64,000 bases of DNA from Mixophyes australis (Eukaryota; Chordata; Amphibia; Anura; Limnodynastidae), in contig JAVHZZ010000002.1 of assembly GCA_036250195.1 (NCBI GenBank), positions 368,220,624-368,284,623 on the forward strand, read 5' to 3'. A program made the translations under genes and the position numbers. Position 1 is the stretch's first letter, and every line of letters starts with the position of its first letter. The notes below the pieces were generated by a model. That model did not search any database and had not been told where the DNA came from. It saw only the letters and a list, made by a program, of their open reading frames with translations. This document shows positions 40,552-52,374 of this stretch, in pieces.

Positions 40552-40803
40552 CTATCCTAGAAGTAAGGGATGCCTCTTAGTGAAGCTGATGATACACAGA
40601 GTAGCCTGCCTCTGAAAAATGTGGCGTTGTTTGTTAGATGCTGCTGTTGTTCCTGCTGCTGAAGGCGATTTACCAAACCAGTGGGCTGTCACAGTCATAT
40701 AGTCTTTAGTTTTCCCAGTTTCGCTTGTCCCTATATCTGTGGTTAAGTGTACAGTGGGTAGAATGGCATTTTGTAACCCAATAATTTTCTTTTTTATAAT
40801 CAC
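40552..40803 (-). pseudogene. hAT transposase fragment, related to the transposase of element B
   Basis: The minus strand reads LQNAILPTVHLTTDIGTSET, then GKTKDYMTVTAHWFGKSPSA and QRQATLCIISFTKRH. This matches residues about 333-410 of the B transposase (LKNAVVPTVHLTTDMWTSGS and so on). The catalytic Asp of TTD is kept but the usual Trp two residues later is Gly. The neighbouring parts of the gene are missing. An older member of the same or a sister family. Confidence 0.88.
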
Positions 40804-41042
40804 CTAGTACAGGTGAGGAATTGCTTGTCTAGTAAAATGGTGTTAAGATGGAATTTGGTAATGGGGACACAGGACCTCAATTAACTGTCTTATTCCTGCT
40901 GCATTAATGGTGGATATTGGATGCAGATCTAATACTAGTATAGTCGCCATGGCGTCTGTGATCCGCTATGGGACTGGTTGACAGTTGCCATACTTGTTTC
41001 CTCTTGCAAAGGATTGTTTAACAGTCAATTGTTGTAAACTAC

Positions 41043-41699
41043 TGTTACAACTCTGCCTGTTATTTGTATCTAGCAGCAGTACCTTATACCACCAGAGGTG
41101 CTGCTGTTCTGTTCCTGAACTCTCCAGCATGCCTGAAGGAGTTAATCTCCTTGCCTAATGTTTAATTAGAACTGCACCTGTCGCACTGCTTCAAATACCT
41201 GCTTCTAGCTGTGCTCTGTGCAGTTCATCCCGTTCATTCCTGGCTGCTGCCCTGCTCCTGTGCTGTTTAGTGTATACCTTCTGGATTGAACTTCTGTGTA
41301 TGACCCCTGCCTGTACCTTGGACCATGCTTGTTTGCCTGTGACCCTGATTAGTTTGCCTGTACCTTGGACCCTGCTGTATTGCTTATGACCTGGACCTTT
41401 GGCCTGACTTCTGGACCTTGCTTATTTGCTTATGGCCTTGATCTCTGCCTGGCTATTTGGATTTGTTTGTCTGATCTCTGCTTGATCCCTGGACTCTGTC
41501 TGCTTTCCTGGACAGCCGTGTGTCTTCTGGACTGGGGTAGACTTATAATACCTGTTCCTGCCATTTTTACTATACAGTCTCTTTAGGAACCTGTTCTTAT
41601 CCGTGGATCTGAGTTTTCCTTGTTTGTATATTTACCTGAATAAAGACACTTTGCTTTAAACTTCCATTGCTCTTCGTGAATGCACTGGGACTCATAACA
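41043..41699 (+). mobile_element. LTR (probably solo), related to 53883-54601
   Basis: It starts TGTTACAACTCTGCCTG and ends CATAACA, with AATAAAGACACTTTGCTTT shortly before the end. It lines up with the LTR at 53883 (CCACCAGAGGTGCTGCTGTT, GAATTAATCTCCTT-type words, AATAAAGACACTTGG). No 5-bp duplication is left. No internal retroelement sequence flanks it. Confidence 0.7.
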
Positions 41700-41779
41700 T
41701 GATGAATGCCATACAATCTGAGCCTGCTGATTGCACACCCTCTGCCTTAGTCCTGGAATTCCTAGTATCTTTGCATTGA

Positions 41780-41893
41780 ACTCTGTGTTTGGCTATTAGA
41801 CATAGGCTTTGCACTCTTCGTCACCCCTTGATAGATTGGGAGAAGCCTTATCTCCAGTGAAAACGAGTGTTTCCTTTTAATAAATAGACCCCA
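41780..41893. mobile_element. Right-end fragment of the 30930 MITE family
   Basis: TTTTAATAAATAGACCCC ending at 41893, with a preceding TCTCCAGTGAAAAC, resembles 33825-33886. No left partner. Confidence 0.4.
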
Positions 41894-43490
41894 ATGTATT
41901 ATCTGACCACTTACAAATACCTCAAACTAATTCTACACACTTCAGCTACTGGGTACATATAATTGGTATGTAAAGTCATCTAAATCCTTAGAGTTAACAC
42001 ACAAGCAAAAACAAAAAAAATTCAAGACCTTTTTCCGAAAGCCGAGAGAAGGCAGTACACCTCCCCTTGTTCTGATATGTGTCCACATCCACGTGGTTTT
42101 TATATATTGCCGTCTTCATACCTTACTGCAGTTCTTACTGAATACACTGCTTTTTCTTTCCAGCTTCCTTCTGTGCTCTTCAGCTATTATTTTCCTGTAT
42201 TTACACAAAACCAACATATTAGGCAATGCTGTCCAATCAGAGAGAGTTTATATTTACACATCAATCTCTGACTCAGTGGAGCTTACAATCTGATTTCATA
42301 ACCACAGGCACGCAAAAGCGCACACAATTATATCATTGAGGAGAGCGGTATATTTTCACTAAAGTTGCAGGGGGGCATGTAAAATTAAAGTGATCTGAAA
42401 GTACTTTGGTAAGTTCTACCAAAGTATGGAAAATGTTATTTATACATCTATACATTTGTGCAAATATCTTTTATGAATGAGACAACGTGCTTTGGCATAT
42501 TTAAGAAAAATATATAATGTATAAAACTTCATCATCTTATCCAGATCATGTTATCTGATATCCAGGAAACATGCACTAAAACAAAGTAGACATGTCTTAA
42601 TGACGCCTTGAAGCAGGAAGGATTCATACGCCATAATGCTGATGGCCAGCCATAGGCACCCTTTTCTGCAATTTCCTCTTCACAATGAAGGATTGGATTA
42701 CTCAAATATTACATTAAAAAATGATGTTCTGCTCATATTATTTTTTTCCACAATATTCTAATGGGCCAGGTTCCCATTTCTGTTGTGAGACCAGTATCCG
42801 ATTAGGACATGGATTTACCGCTTGGGAATATTGAAAGCTTGCCCAGCTTGAGGAATAGAGATAGTAAGTTCTGCTACTGTCCTGCAGGCTAAGTGATTCT
42901 AGAATAATATCTATGAGGCCTATTTTTTGACAGGGGTGATAAAAATGTTTTTTTTATTACTGTCGCATTTAATCAATAAACTTGTGCCGAAGCAGCTGAG
43001 CAATAATCACTTGTCTCAGGAGAACTGGCTTGAAGCAGGAAGAGTTAACTTACTGCTTCGCCAGCCTAGTCTCTGACGAGACGTGTAAGCCTGGCAGCCA
43101 GCTCACCTATGCGCAGTAAACCTGGAGATTTAAACTTTGACTTCCAATCTCATTTGGTAAAAAATGAATAAATAAATAAATAATAATAAAAAAATAGATT
43201 CAAAATATTTTTAAAAAAATCTAAAGAAATTATTTAATAATTGGCTTTATTCAAATAATAATAAAAAAAAGCATTTTTTTTTCATTAATTTTCTCCTGTT
43301 ATCACTATCATTGGATGCAAACACACAGGGAAAACCAGAAAATACATAAGCAGAAATAATGCTTAATTTGCAGCAATAAAGTGCTGCTGTCAGTGTGGGT
43401 TGTTTATGGCACACAAAAATGTGGTTTTATACCAATAAAAACCAGTGAATTAATTAACTAATTAAACCTTTATAAAGGTTAAACCATTAT
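41894..43490. other. Mostly unrecognised; SINE-like scrap at about 42270-42330
   Basis: GTGGAGCTTACAATCTGATT at 42276 matches the 3' part of the SINE-like family at 26529 (TTGGAGCTTACAGTCTAAAT). The words GCTTGAAGCAGGAAG at about 42608 and 43030 recur. Nothing else is supported. Confidence 0.4.
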
Positions 43491-43499
43491 ACTAGTCAA

Positions 43500-44427
43500 C
43501 CTTGTAGCCAGTTACCACCCACCTTTCTTTCAAACAGAAAACTAAACCACCCTTTCAGTCTGCTGGATTCCAAATGCAGAACGACCCTGGCGTAAATCTC
43601 GTACCTCTTATGATTTCTTCACATATACTTCTATCTACTACTCCTATCTAAATGCTCTGGACACTCAAAACAAACATATTTCCAATATCTCATCTGTGCT
43701 CAGGCTTCTAACCCCAAACGCCTGTTTAGCACCTTTACATCTCTTGACAATCCTCCCACCCCAAACCCTCCAACTACCATCAGTGCCCAGAATCTTGCTT
43801 TCTACTTCAAGGACAAGATTGGTAAGATCATACAAGAAATGGTATCATCTCCCTCGACAAGCAATCAGCTCAAATCCTCCCAGCACCCTCGGGGACCCTC
43901 TCGTCATTTGATCCCACAAATGAAGATGAAGTATCTAGTCTCTTCTTATCTTCCTACTCTACCTCCTGTCCTCTTGATGCTATACCCTCACAAATCGGTA
44001 GTTCCCTGTCTCGTGTGTTCATTTCACCTCTAACTAAAATCTGTAATCTGTCTCTCTCTACTGGTATCTTCATTATTCAAGCATGCAGTGATTACTCCTA
44101 TTCTGAATAAACAAAATTATGATCCAAAGTCTCTCTCAAATTACTGTTCTATCTCTCAGCTTGCCTCACACAAACAACCTATTGGATCCTCTTCAGTCAG
44201 GCTTTCGCTCTCAACACTCCACAGAGACTGCCCTGACCAAGGCTGTCAATGACTTGATCACAGCAAAAACAAAAGGTCATTACTCTCATCTAAGTTTCCT
44301 GGATCTCTCTGCTGTATTTGACACTGTTGACCACTCACTCCTCATACAAACACTACAAGACACTGTCCAATCCTGGTTCTCATCCTACCTATCTAATCAC
44401 TGCCAGACAGTATTGTTGGGGAGCTGA
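43500..44427 (+). pseudogene. CR1/L2-type LINE reverse transcriptase fragment
   Basis: The last 102-codon frame (44119-44427) reads [20 protein letters not shown], then [20 protein letters not shown] and [19 protein letters not shown] blocks of the CR1/L2/Rex1 group of non-LTR retrotransposons. Upstream, frames near 43800 contain FKDKIGKIIQEMVS-like sequence in another phase, the linker before RT. The catalytic YADD region is absent and the frames are broken. The fragment stops abruptly at 44427. Confidence 0.85.
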
Positions 44428-46290
44428 GCATCGCTCAGTTACTCTGGTGACATTTTCTTGTTAAATTGGGCGGTAAAAGCTTTTCTATCTAATAGAACAT
44501 CTTCCATATTGCCCAATTGGGAGCAATAGCAAAAAAATATATAAATACACCACATGCTCTCCATGTGGTGGCCAGTCAGTTCATTTTTCACTTTAAAATA
44601 ATTTTAGAAATTGTACTGAAATTAGTTATTAATTATGCTAAAACCCATGCAAACATAAATATGGAAGGTCTCCTATGCAGATTCTCACAGAGCTATTTGA
44701 ATTTTCACAAGTATACATTTTGAGCTACTTTACGTTTACATACAAATGTACTTCCACCATCATATGTACCTACAGGGCACAAAAGATATCCCATTGAAAG
44801 TAATAACCAAAGTCTCATTGATACCACTAGAGATGAGCTAAGTTTTTAGTGGAATATTTACCTCATTCCATATTTGTGTGCGGGATTTGAGATGTTTCTC
44901 TGGCAGAATCTGGCCTCAAGTGTTCTCCTGATCATTTGTGTTCCGTCCTGTCCTCTCCCTTAGTATACATAGCGGAATGCATTGTACCAATCCTCCTCTC
45001 AGCTTTATTAATAGACTATAACGTCTGTGGAATATTGAATTTATAAATACGGAGCAGAGTGACAATGTAAAAGGGGAACCCAAAAATTCTATCATCAGAA
45101 CGCCACAAAAATTAAATTTGCACAAAATTTCACCTCAGCTTTGCTCACCTCCCACCTTCACCACAGAGGTATACCAATCCTGCCATTTTTCGAGAAAGAC
45201 AATCCAGATTCACTAAAACGTCTCCAGGAAGTTACACTTTCCACCTTGATGTTCATTAGAATAACTTTTTAGGTTCTTTCCACTATTAGTTGCCATTATC
45301 CAGTATGTCCTGAGTTTTGCATTGTGAATGTTGGGGCCATTTGCAGTTTTAATTAGACTATAAAACCTAAACCTGCTCTACCAACGAAGGTGTGGACAGA
45401 TTAGTAACAGTTGAATAACAAACACACAGATGAATAACATACAAAAATACCCACCCCAGGGTTCAAAACTGGGACATCATTTATCACATCAAATATCACA
45501 CAAGCTACACTCATTTACACCTAAGCCACTCCCACATTTGTCAATGTTACCACCTAAAATTCAAACATACTGCCGCTTTCAGGTGAACAGGTTCATGAGG
45601 TAACTGCACCCAAAAGTTTTGTTTGGTTTCTTCTGCTATAGTGAGATTAATTACAAAAATTATGTTTATTACAGTCTCCAAGCTGTAAATCAGCACTGTT
45701 CCAATTTTTTCTGTTTTGATTTGTTTTGAGATTTTTGGCAAGATCCTTTCTTACAGCTGCCACTTAATTATCAACTTTGGTTTGAGTGATCTTAGCACAG
45801 GATTAAATGTTTCTTTACTGTCGCTTTCAGACCCCAAACATTATGACTGTTGGTGGGTTAGAATCAACATAAGTCATTATGTTTTATTTTTCAACTTCTT
45901 TGGTTATAGTTTTTGTGATAGTAAACAAATTGAAGTGGGGATATTTGTGCCTGGAATGTAATGAGATATAAAGTAGATATTGATTCATGTATAATCCTAT
46001 TATAGCTGGTGGAAATACAATTCCTAACGTAATAGAAAGAACAGCGCAGAGAAAAGCTTCTCTCTAAACCAATCATTGCACATCTGTAATGTCTCACAGA
46101 TTAATTAGTCTCATTGTATTATACGTGTTTCCTCTCTTGGAGCTGGTGATTGCTCCTGGGTTAGGGTAACCCTAAAGCCTGATATGTTATAATATATTTA
46201 TGTCCCTGGAACATCTACCATTCATTTTTAATTAACTCCGATAGCATTTATAAAAATCAATGAGTTAACTAGATTACTGCCATTCAGACT
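44428..46290. other. No recognised feature
   Basis: Short frames only. The isolated string TAGAGATGAGC at 44829 resembles a hAT end but has no partner. Confidence 0.4.
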
Positions 46291-46292
46291 AC

Positions 46293-46921
46293 GGGGCACA
46301 TTTATCAATGATCACATAAAGTGAAAAATAGTTTTCAATCCTTATCGCATTGATAAAGATTGAACTATTTCTCAAATTTATGTACAACCCAGCACAGAAA
46401 CAGCAGTTCCGATAAACTGCTGTTTCTGTGATAAAAAAATCATACTTACCCCTCTCCGGAACGCGCTGTCTCCAGATCTCCTCCTCGTCCTCTTCACTTC
46501 TCTTCTTACAGCAATTGCGCATGTGCAGTTCGAAGAACTGCACATGCGCACAAACATCTTGCTCTGTCTCTGCAACTACAGTTGCAGAGACAGAGCCGTG
46601 AGTGACAGGGAGGGATCATGTGATCCCTCCACACTTGCGCTGACCATCTCTGCTCTTCGGAGCAGAGCTTCAGCTCGCGTACATTATCATGACAAGTTTC
46701 CGAAAAAAACTATTTTTCGGAACTTGTTAGATTGTGAGAGGGAGCAGTCATCATACTATTGAATGGTGACTGCTCCAAAAAACGAAGCAGAATGCAAAGC
46801 AGCAGATATCCACAATATCTGCTGCGATGCACCTTACATAAATATGCGGGACACACAGAGGGCCATGGATTGTATGGTAAGTGCACAAAAGTGCACCATC
46901 ACTATTTGTTAAATATGCCCC
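46293..46921. mobile_element. MITE made of a chain of ten hairpins
   Basis: The ends GGGGCACATTTATCAATGA and (inverse) GGGGCATATTTAACAA face each other. Between them ten separate inverted repeats follow one another from 46326 to 46896, with stems of 6 to 17 bp, several perfect. The longest are 46394-46429 (15 bp), 46516-46550 (16 bp) and 46561-46596 (17 bp, 2-nt loop). No coding capacity of note. Confidence 0.85.
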
Positions 46922-46956
46922 CATATCTCCTGTCAATCCTGCCAAACTTTAGACTT

Positions 46957-47267
46957 GGTGGGCCTGAGTCATTAAGGAATGTAAGGCAAAAAAAGGAGTA
47001 AATGTTCTCTGGGATAAACCATGTTACAAAGCAAGAGGTGCAAACTAGTTTATTATTTTGCCCATAAGTTAAATACTGGCTATTTTTCATGTAGCACACT
47101 TTATTTTTACACTAAAATTTCAACTTGATCTAGGACATGCCCTATCCCAACTATGAATCTGTCCCTACATTTTAAATTTACTTCCACCTCCAATACAACA
47201 TGGTTTTGCCCAGATGCAAAGTTACTCATTTTTTATGCTTTGCTCTCTTTAACGACTCAGGCCCACC
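46957..47267. mobile_element. MITE (GGTGGGCCTGAGTCATTAAGG ends), copy 1
   Basis: GGTGGGCCTGAGTCATTAAG faces CTTTAACGACTCAGGCCCACC. The interior shares TTTTTCATGTAGCACAC, TTGATCTAGGACATGCCCTA and CAACATGGTTTTGCC with the copy at 48107. Confidence 0.8.
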
Positions 47268-47688
47268 GGCATGTTTGCACATTGTTGCAATGTCAAGAAC
47301 ATTGCTCAAAGCTTTTTTTCAATGAATTCTTAATCTAGAGCGAGCACTATGTTTTTAAACTTTTATTATTTACTATATCTTTCAACAAGATATTTTCTTC
47401 TCATTTATGAGAAAAATATAACTTTTATTTAAAAAAAAGTATTTAAAATGTAATGTCTAAACAACAGATATTAACTATAACTCACACAGAATCACATTCT
47501 CAAGATTCAAAGTATTTAGAAACGGACAAGTGGAACTCGATCTGAGTACTTCAGCTTTGTTTATACCATTGCCAGTAAAGCTAACTTCCCCATCACAATG
47601 GGGCTGATGCAGAGTTGGCTGCTATTGCGCCCCAAATCGCAAATGCAAATCACCCTGAATCACTAAAAACTATGCATTTGCAGGTACA

Positions 47689-47949
47689 TGCAAAAGTCTT
47701 AGTTGCACACATTTGCAAATGTATGTTGAAGTCACCCACCACTCCACGGTGATTTTGCTAATAGGGTGGTCCTACTCTAAACAATGAGAGTCCCATATAT
47801 TTGGGCCATACATATGTGTTTTTAAATTGAGAGCTAACTTACCAAAGAGGTAATTGTTTAGAGTAGGACCACCCTATTAGCAAAATCACCGTGGAGTGGC
47901 GGGTGGCTTCAACATACATTTGCAAATGTGTGCAACTAAGACTTTTGCA
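47689..47949. repeat. 97-bp foldback with 67-nt loop
   Basis: Arms 47689-47785 and 47853-47949 are inverse complements with two mismatches by eye. The loop holds CATATATTTGGGCCATACAT. The flank GGGGCTGATGCAGAGTTGGC (47600) suggests it is part of a larger MITE, but no clear outer pair was found. Confidence 0.92.
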
Positions 47950-48106
47950 TTTTTATCTACAGTAGAAATAGCAGATCTGTTGCTGGCTATAGCAGTGTGC
48001 TGGGGGAATTTGTCTGTGTTTGTTCCTTTTAGGATAACCCCACCCTTTCATGCACCTGATATAGCCTATAAATTGATTTGAGCAACTTCCAGTTAGTTAT
48101 GGGAAG

Positions 48107-48341
48107 CAGGGCCAACATTCATTATTTTGCACATACGGAAAATACTTTCTGTTTTTTCATGTAGCACACACACACTTGATAGCTTATTTGTACACTGAAA
48201 TTTAAAGTTGATCTAGGACATGCCCTACCCCAAATATAAATCTGCTATCACATTTTAAATTTACCTCCCCCTCCTATGCAACATGGTTTTGCCTTGCTTA
48301 CTTACTTTTGCTTAACTTTCCTTAATGAATCAGGCCCTGTG
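48107..48341. mobile_element. MITE (CAGGGCC / TTCATTAAGG ends), copy 2
   Basis: CAGGGCCAACATTCATTA on the left faces TTAATGAATCAGGCCCTG on the right. The interior matches 46990-47250. Confidence 0.75.
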
Positions 48342-48899
48342 TCCAGTAGTGCCATAGAACAGGGTAGATTAGATGTGTTCATGCGCACAGACCATTAATG
48401 TTACTTAACAGAACAAAACAAGACTCCGTAAGAATGTCTCATTTCTTATAATAGTCTTAATAGCGGTGACCTGAAATAACCTATTGAATTTAAGATGCTG
48501 TCATTTAATAATTCAATTTATGCATTTAGAGCATTGCACGTGATGAAGAGTCAGTACAGTAGTGTACTGTACAGCATTTGTAAAGTATGACTAGAACATG
48601 TTTTCAGTTCATGTTCTGCTGTTCAACTTTACAATACGTCCAAAGCTTCACATTATTATTTCAGTTTCATAACTGGTTGTTATGGCAGCATTTGTTGTCT
48701 AATGAGAGTAAATAGAAGCGGTCATTTTAACCTAACATGGCTGAACACTCTTAGCAACTACAGTATAATACCCAAAAGCAACATAATAATAAAAAGGCAG
48801 GAACATTTGGAGATGAAAATGCTTCTCTGTATGATTTCACCTGCCTGCAGTTCCCAGACTTGCTAGATATCTCACAACATCATACCTTCTGCTAGATTC
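48342..48899. other. No recognised feature
   Basis: No supported gene or repeat. Confidence 0.4.
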
Positions 48900-48953
48900 T
48901 TAAGGTAGACTTACTAGTAGAATTATTTTGTGTATGTGACAAGTCCACTTTAA
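48900..48953. mobile_element. Scrap of the AAGTGGACCTGTC MITE family
   Basis: TTAAGGTAGACTTACTAG and GACAAGTCCACTTTAA face each other over only about 54 bp, both with TTAA at the edge. Confidence 0.4.
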
Positions 48954-49189
48954 CTGGAAATAGAGGATTGCTATAAACTACGGATCCCTAGCAACCAGTA
49001 GAATCCAGTGGCGTCCTCTGACAACAGACCTAAGATGCACTGGTCTGTTGTCAAGTGAGACCCGGAGGGGAGATCACGCTGTCGAGTCCAGAGTCGTGGC
49101 CACACATATTGCGTCATTAAGCCCTGCCCCCCACCCGCTTCACTATGGATGTGGACAGATGGGTTGCACTGCCCCAGTGCAACAAAGAG

Positions 49190-49367
49190 ATTTGCATAAT
49201 TTGGCTACTGGGGATGGAGCTATGATAGAGCAATTCAAATAGTGTCATTAAGGCCCTGCCCACTTAAGAAGAAAGTTAAGCGGGATCCAGGAGGATGGTC
49301 TAGTCTCCCGGGAGGACTACCTTAAATTGGTGAGTCTCCTGGACATTCCTGGAGAGTAGGCAGATAT
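49190..49367 (-). repeat. Dispersed repeat with CTCCCGGAA-type end, copy 2
   Basis: GAGTCTCCTGGACATTCCTG and GGAGAGTA at the right edge are the inverse of the left edge of 30601-30858. AGTGTCATTAAGGCCCTGCC and TCTCCCGGGAG inside also have counterparts. Confidence 0.5.
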
Positions 49368-49906
49368 TGTTAAGCTTTTGTCCACAGAACATGAGGCTAA
49401 AATTACCTTATCATGCTAACTGCTGACTCACAGGTAAAGATATGTAAAGTATTGTTGTTTGAGATAAAGAACCAGGGTTTGCATCCACATTGAAACAAAC
49501 TGCTCTGATACTCTGGATTTTTTTTGGGAATGTGTAAGACGAGTCCAGTTAGTGCCTATGTTGGCAATATCTGGACAAGAAGCGTTGTTATACTCATGGT
49601 GGGAAGTTCTCTTGGACTGCAGGGATCCCTGGCATGAAAACTAGATGACTTTGCTAGTTGGGGAAAGAACAGCAGGTTCAGTAAAACTTACATACTAGGT
49701 AGAGTTGCCCTTTAAGTTTTATTGAATTTTCGTACTTTTCTTCTTACAGATGGAGTTCAAAAAGTGAAAACAGGAACATAAAAAATATCCACCTAATTAC
49801 AGATAAAGAATATGTATTTTTTTTTTACTATATTACAAAACATGTAAAAATATCTGTAGTTTTAAGAATTGTACAACACATTTTTCACAAGTCCTCTTCT
49901 TTCTTT
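49368..49906. other. No recognised feature
   Basis: No supported gene or repeat. Confidence 0.4.
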
Positions 49907-50049
49907 TTTTTTTAATCAACTTTATTGAATTTTTGTAAATTACACAAAAAAAGACAACAATATGAAAGCAACCAAAATACAGTAAAAGAAAAAGGGAGAG
50001 GGAACAGGGAGTAAGAAGGGGTAGCATGAGCATAGCATATAACATTCAT

Positions 50050-51850
50050 GTGAATGAGTTTTATGATTTTGATAGTGGATAATGGAGGTTCAACTTTATA
50101 ATAGTCAGTCTAAGGGGTCCAAGTGATTATGTAATTTTTGGGGTCTTTGTAGTATTGACCAGACGTTATTAATTGTAGCGGACAGGGTGGGTGGGTAATT
50201 TTTCCGGTTGGTCGCTATCTGACATTTAGCAGCATTTAGAATATGTCTCAGAAGTTTCTGGTTATGCTGTGGAGTGTTAGGAAGTAGAGAGGGGACTCCG
50301 GCAGGTTATAGTTTTGCCTTGATTTTGGATTAGTTTCCAGTAGCATCTAATTTTAGGACATGAACACCATATGTGCAATATGGAGTCCCCTGACCACACA
50401 GTCTCCAGCATAGGAATATGGAGCTCGGAAAGATAGAATGAAGTCCAGTTGGGACCCGATAATAACTATTGTAGAGCTTATATAAAGGTTCTTTAATTTT
50501 AATTGAGATTGAACTTTTAGTGGATCCGTCCAAATTTTGGACCATTCCTGTAGGTCCAGTGTGTCCCATTTCTCCCACATTAATTCATAGGGGTCTATTT
50601 GATGTTGGTTGTGGCTTAACATTAATTTATATAGAGTGCAAATTAGCCATTTGGGAGATGGATTATGATCACAGAGAGACTCTTGTAGGGAGCATTGATC
50701 AGCAAGCTCAGGTTTGCACATGGAATGATAGAGTTGCCTAGTTTGCAAAAGTTTATAGAAGTTATTACGAGACAAAGCAAAAAAGAGAACTGAGTTCTGA
50801 AAATTCTGAGAACATTTTTGAGGGTGCTATAGTAAGGAGGTTTCTGGGAATGCAGCGGAGTTTTAGGTATAGGTCTGGATGAATGGAAATAGAGAGGGGA
50901 CCCAGGCAAGAGATCCTTGTTTATGGTTTAGACTAGATCTCAGATTTGTTTCCAGTAGCATTTAATTTTGGGACGTGACCACCAAATGTGCAATATGGAT
51001 CCCCCCTGACCACACGATCTCCACCAAAGATCTGTGGAGCTTGAAAAGATAGAATGAAGGCAAGTTGGAATCCAATATCCCCTACAGTAGAGCGTACATG
51101 AATTGTCTTTAATTTTGAGATCGAACTCCCACGCTAATTCATGGGCGTCTTTTTGCTGTTGGTTGTGGTTTAACATTAATTTATATAGAGTATAAATGAG
51201 CCCTTTGGACGATGGATTATGAGCTGTTCTAGTGGGGAGGTTTGATCAGAGGGCTCGTGTTTGTGCATGGAGTGATAGATATTTTGCAAAATTTTATAGA
51301 TGTTATTGTGGGACAAAGAAAAACAAAACCTAAGTTCTTAAAACTTTGGGAACAATCTTAAGGGTGCTATATATAGGAGGAAATGCTTGTTATGCTTGAT
51401 TATTCCACAAGGGAACTAAAAGTAGATGTAATGATCTTATTTGGTAAACTCTGATCCAGTGGTCCCAGATTGAGAGGGAAAAAACTAATGTTGGTATTGT
51501 TTCAACTTCTGCCGGCCAGTTCTGAAGTCTGAAGTTTGGACAATCAGCTCCTATGCTTGGCTAGACTCCTTGTTGAGGAGTGTGTGTATGCGGGGGGTGC
51601 ACATGCCATTAGACACACTGGTCTAAATGTGCGGTGTAATAATAATTACGTATATATTAGGGATTCCCAGTATAAAGAGTGCTCATCTTCAGTTTAGGTT
51701 TCCTAGTTGCCCAGATCAATTTTGAAAAAGATTGTTGGATGTCTTTGAGAGTTTTAGTGTTTGTCATAGATATAGAAGCTTTTGAAGAGCTTAATTTTGA
51801 TGGCCCAATACCTCCAAACCAGGATATGGTGAGCTTGCTCCATTGTGCCA
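50050..51850 (-). pseudogene. L1 ORF2 C-terminal region
   Basis: Minus-strand frames include ISWFGGIGPSKLSSSKASIS and SFSKLIWATRKPKLKMSTLY (51657-51851), then YRVPTGLHSIFPSSIFLCW and CGQGTPYCTYGVHVLKL (50330-50578), matching the L1 region before the C-terminal Cys-rich motif. A block of 500-600 bp is present twice: 50330-50830 and 50946-51420 (second reading YWIPTCLHSIFSSSTDLWW, SILHIWWSRPKIKCYW). After it come LLRHILNAAKCQIATNRKN and the end of the ORF near 50050. Many stops and frame changes. The enzyme would copy the element's RNA at the insertion site; this copy is dead. Confidence 0.85.
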
Positions 51851-52374
51851 AATCTGATTTGATTGAATTTATTAATTGGGTTATAATGGCAGCATATAAT
51901 TGGTTATATGACTTTGTTAGGTATACTCCCTTACTTTGTCAGCAGAAATTATAGTTTGTTTTGAGAAAAAGTAATTTGTCTGGAGGAAAGTTAAGGTCTA
52001 AAATGTCTGATTTATCAGTGTTTATTCTATAAATCGAGACTTAGCTATAGCCTTGGAAATCACTGATTAAATGAGGGAGTGTGATGGACTGTCTATCAGC
52101 ATATAGACCTATTTATACTCCCAATAGCCAACAATGAGGCCTGAGATGTCAGGATTTTGGTGGTTCCATGACTAGTGCAAATACTAAGGGAGACAGGGGG
52201 TTTCCCTGACTTGCCATTTCTGATCTGAAATTAGGAGGAAAATAAACCATTTGCTAATATTGAGGCAGTTGGGTTATAGTATAATGCAGACAATCCTCTA
52301 CAGAAGGCTCCTTTAATTCCCATACTTGCATGAAATGCCATTATTTGGAGCCGCTGCAATACTAGTGACAGCTC

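Noticed and set aside
41038..41704. A 5-bp target duplication for the LTR at 41043
   Set aside because: The flanks ACTAC and TGATG do not match.
44829..44840. TAGAGATGAGC as a hAT terminus
   Set aside because: No partner end, subterminal repeats or 8-bp duplication nearby.
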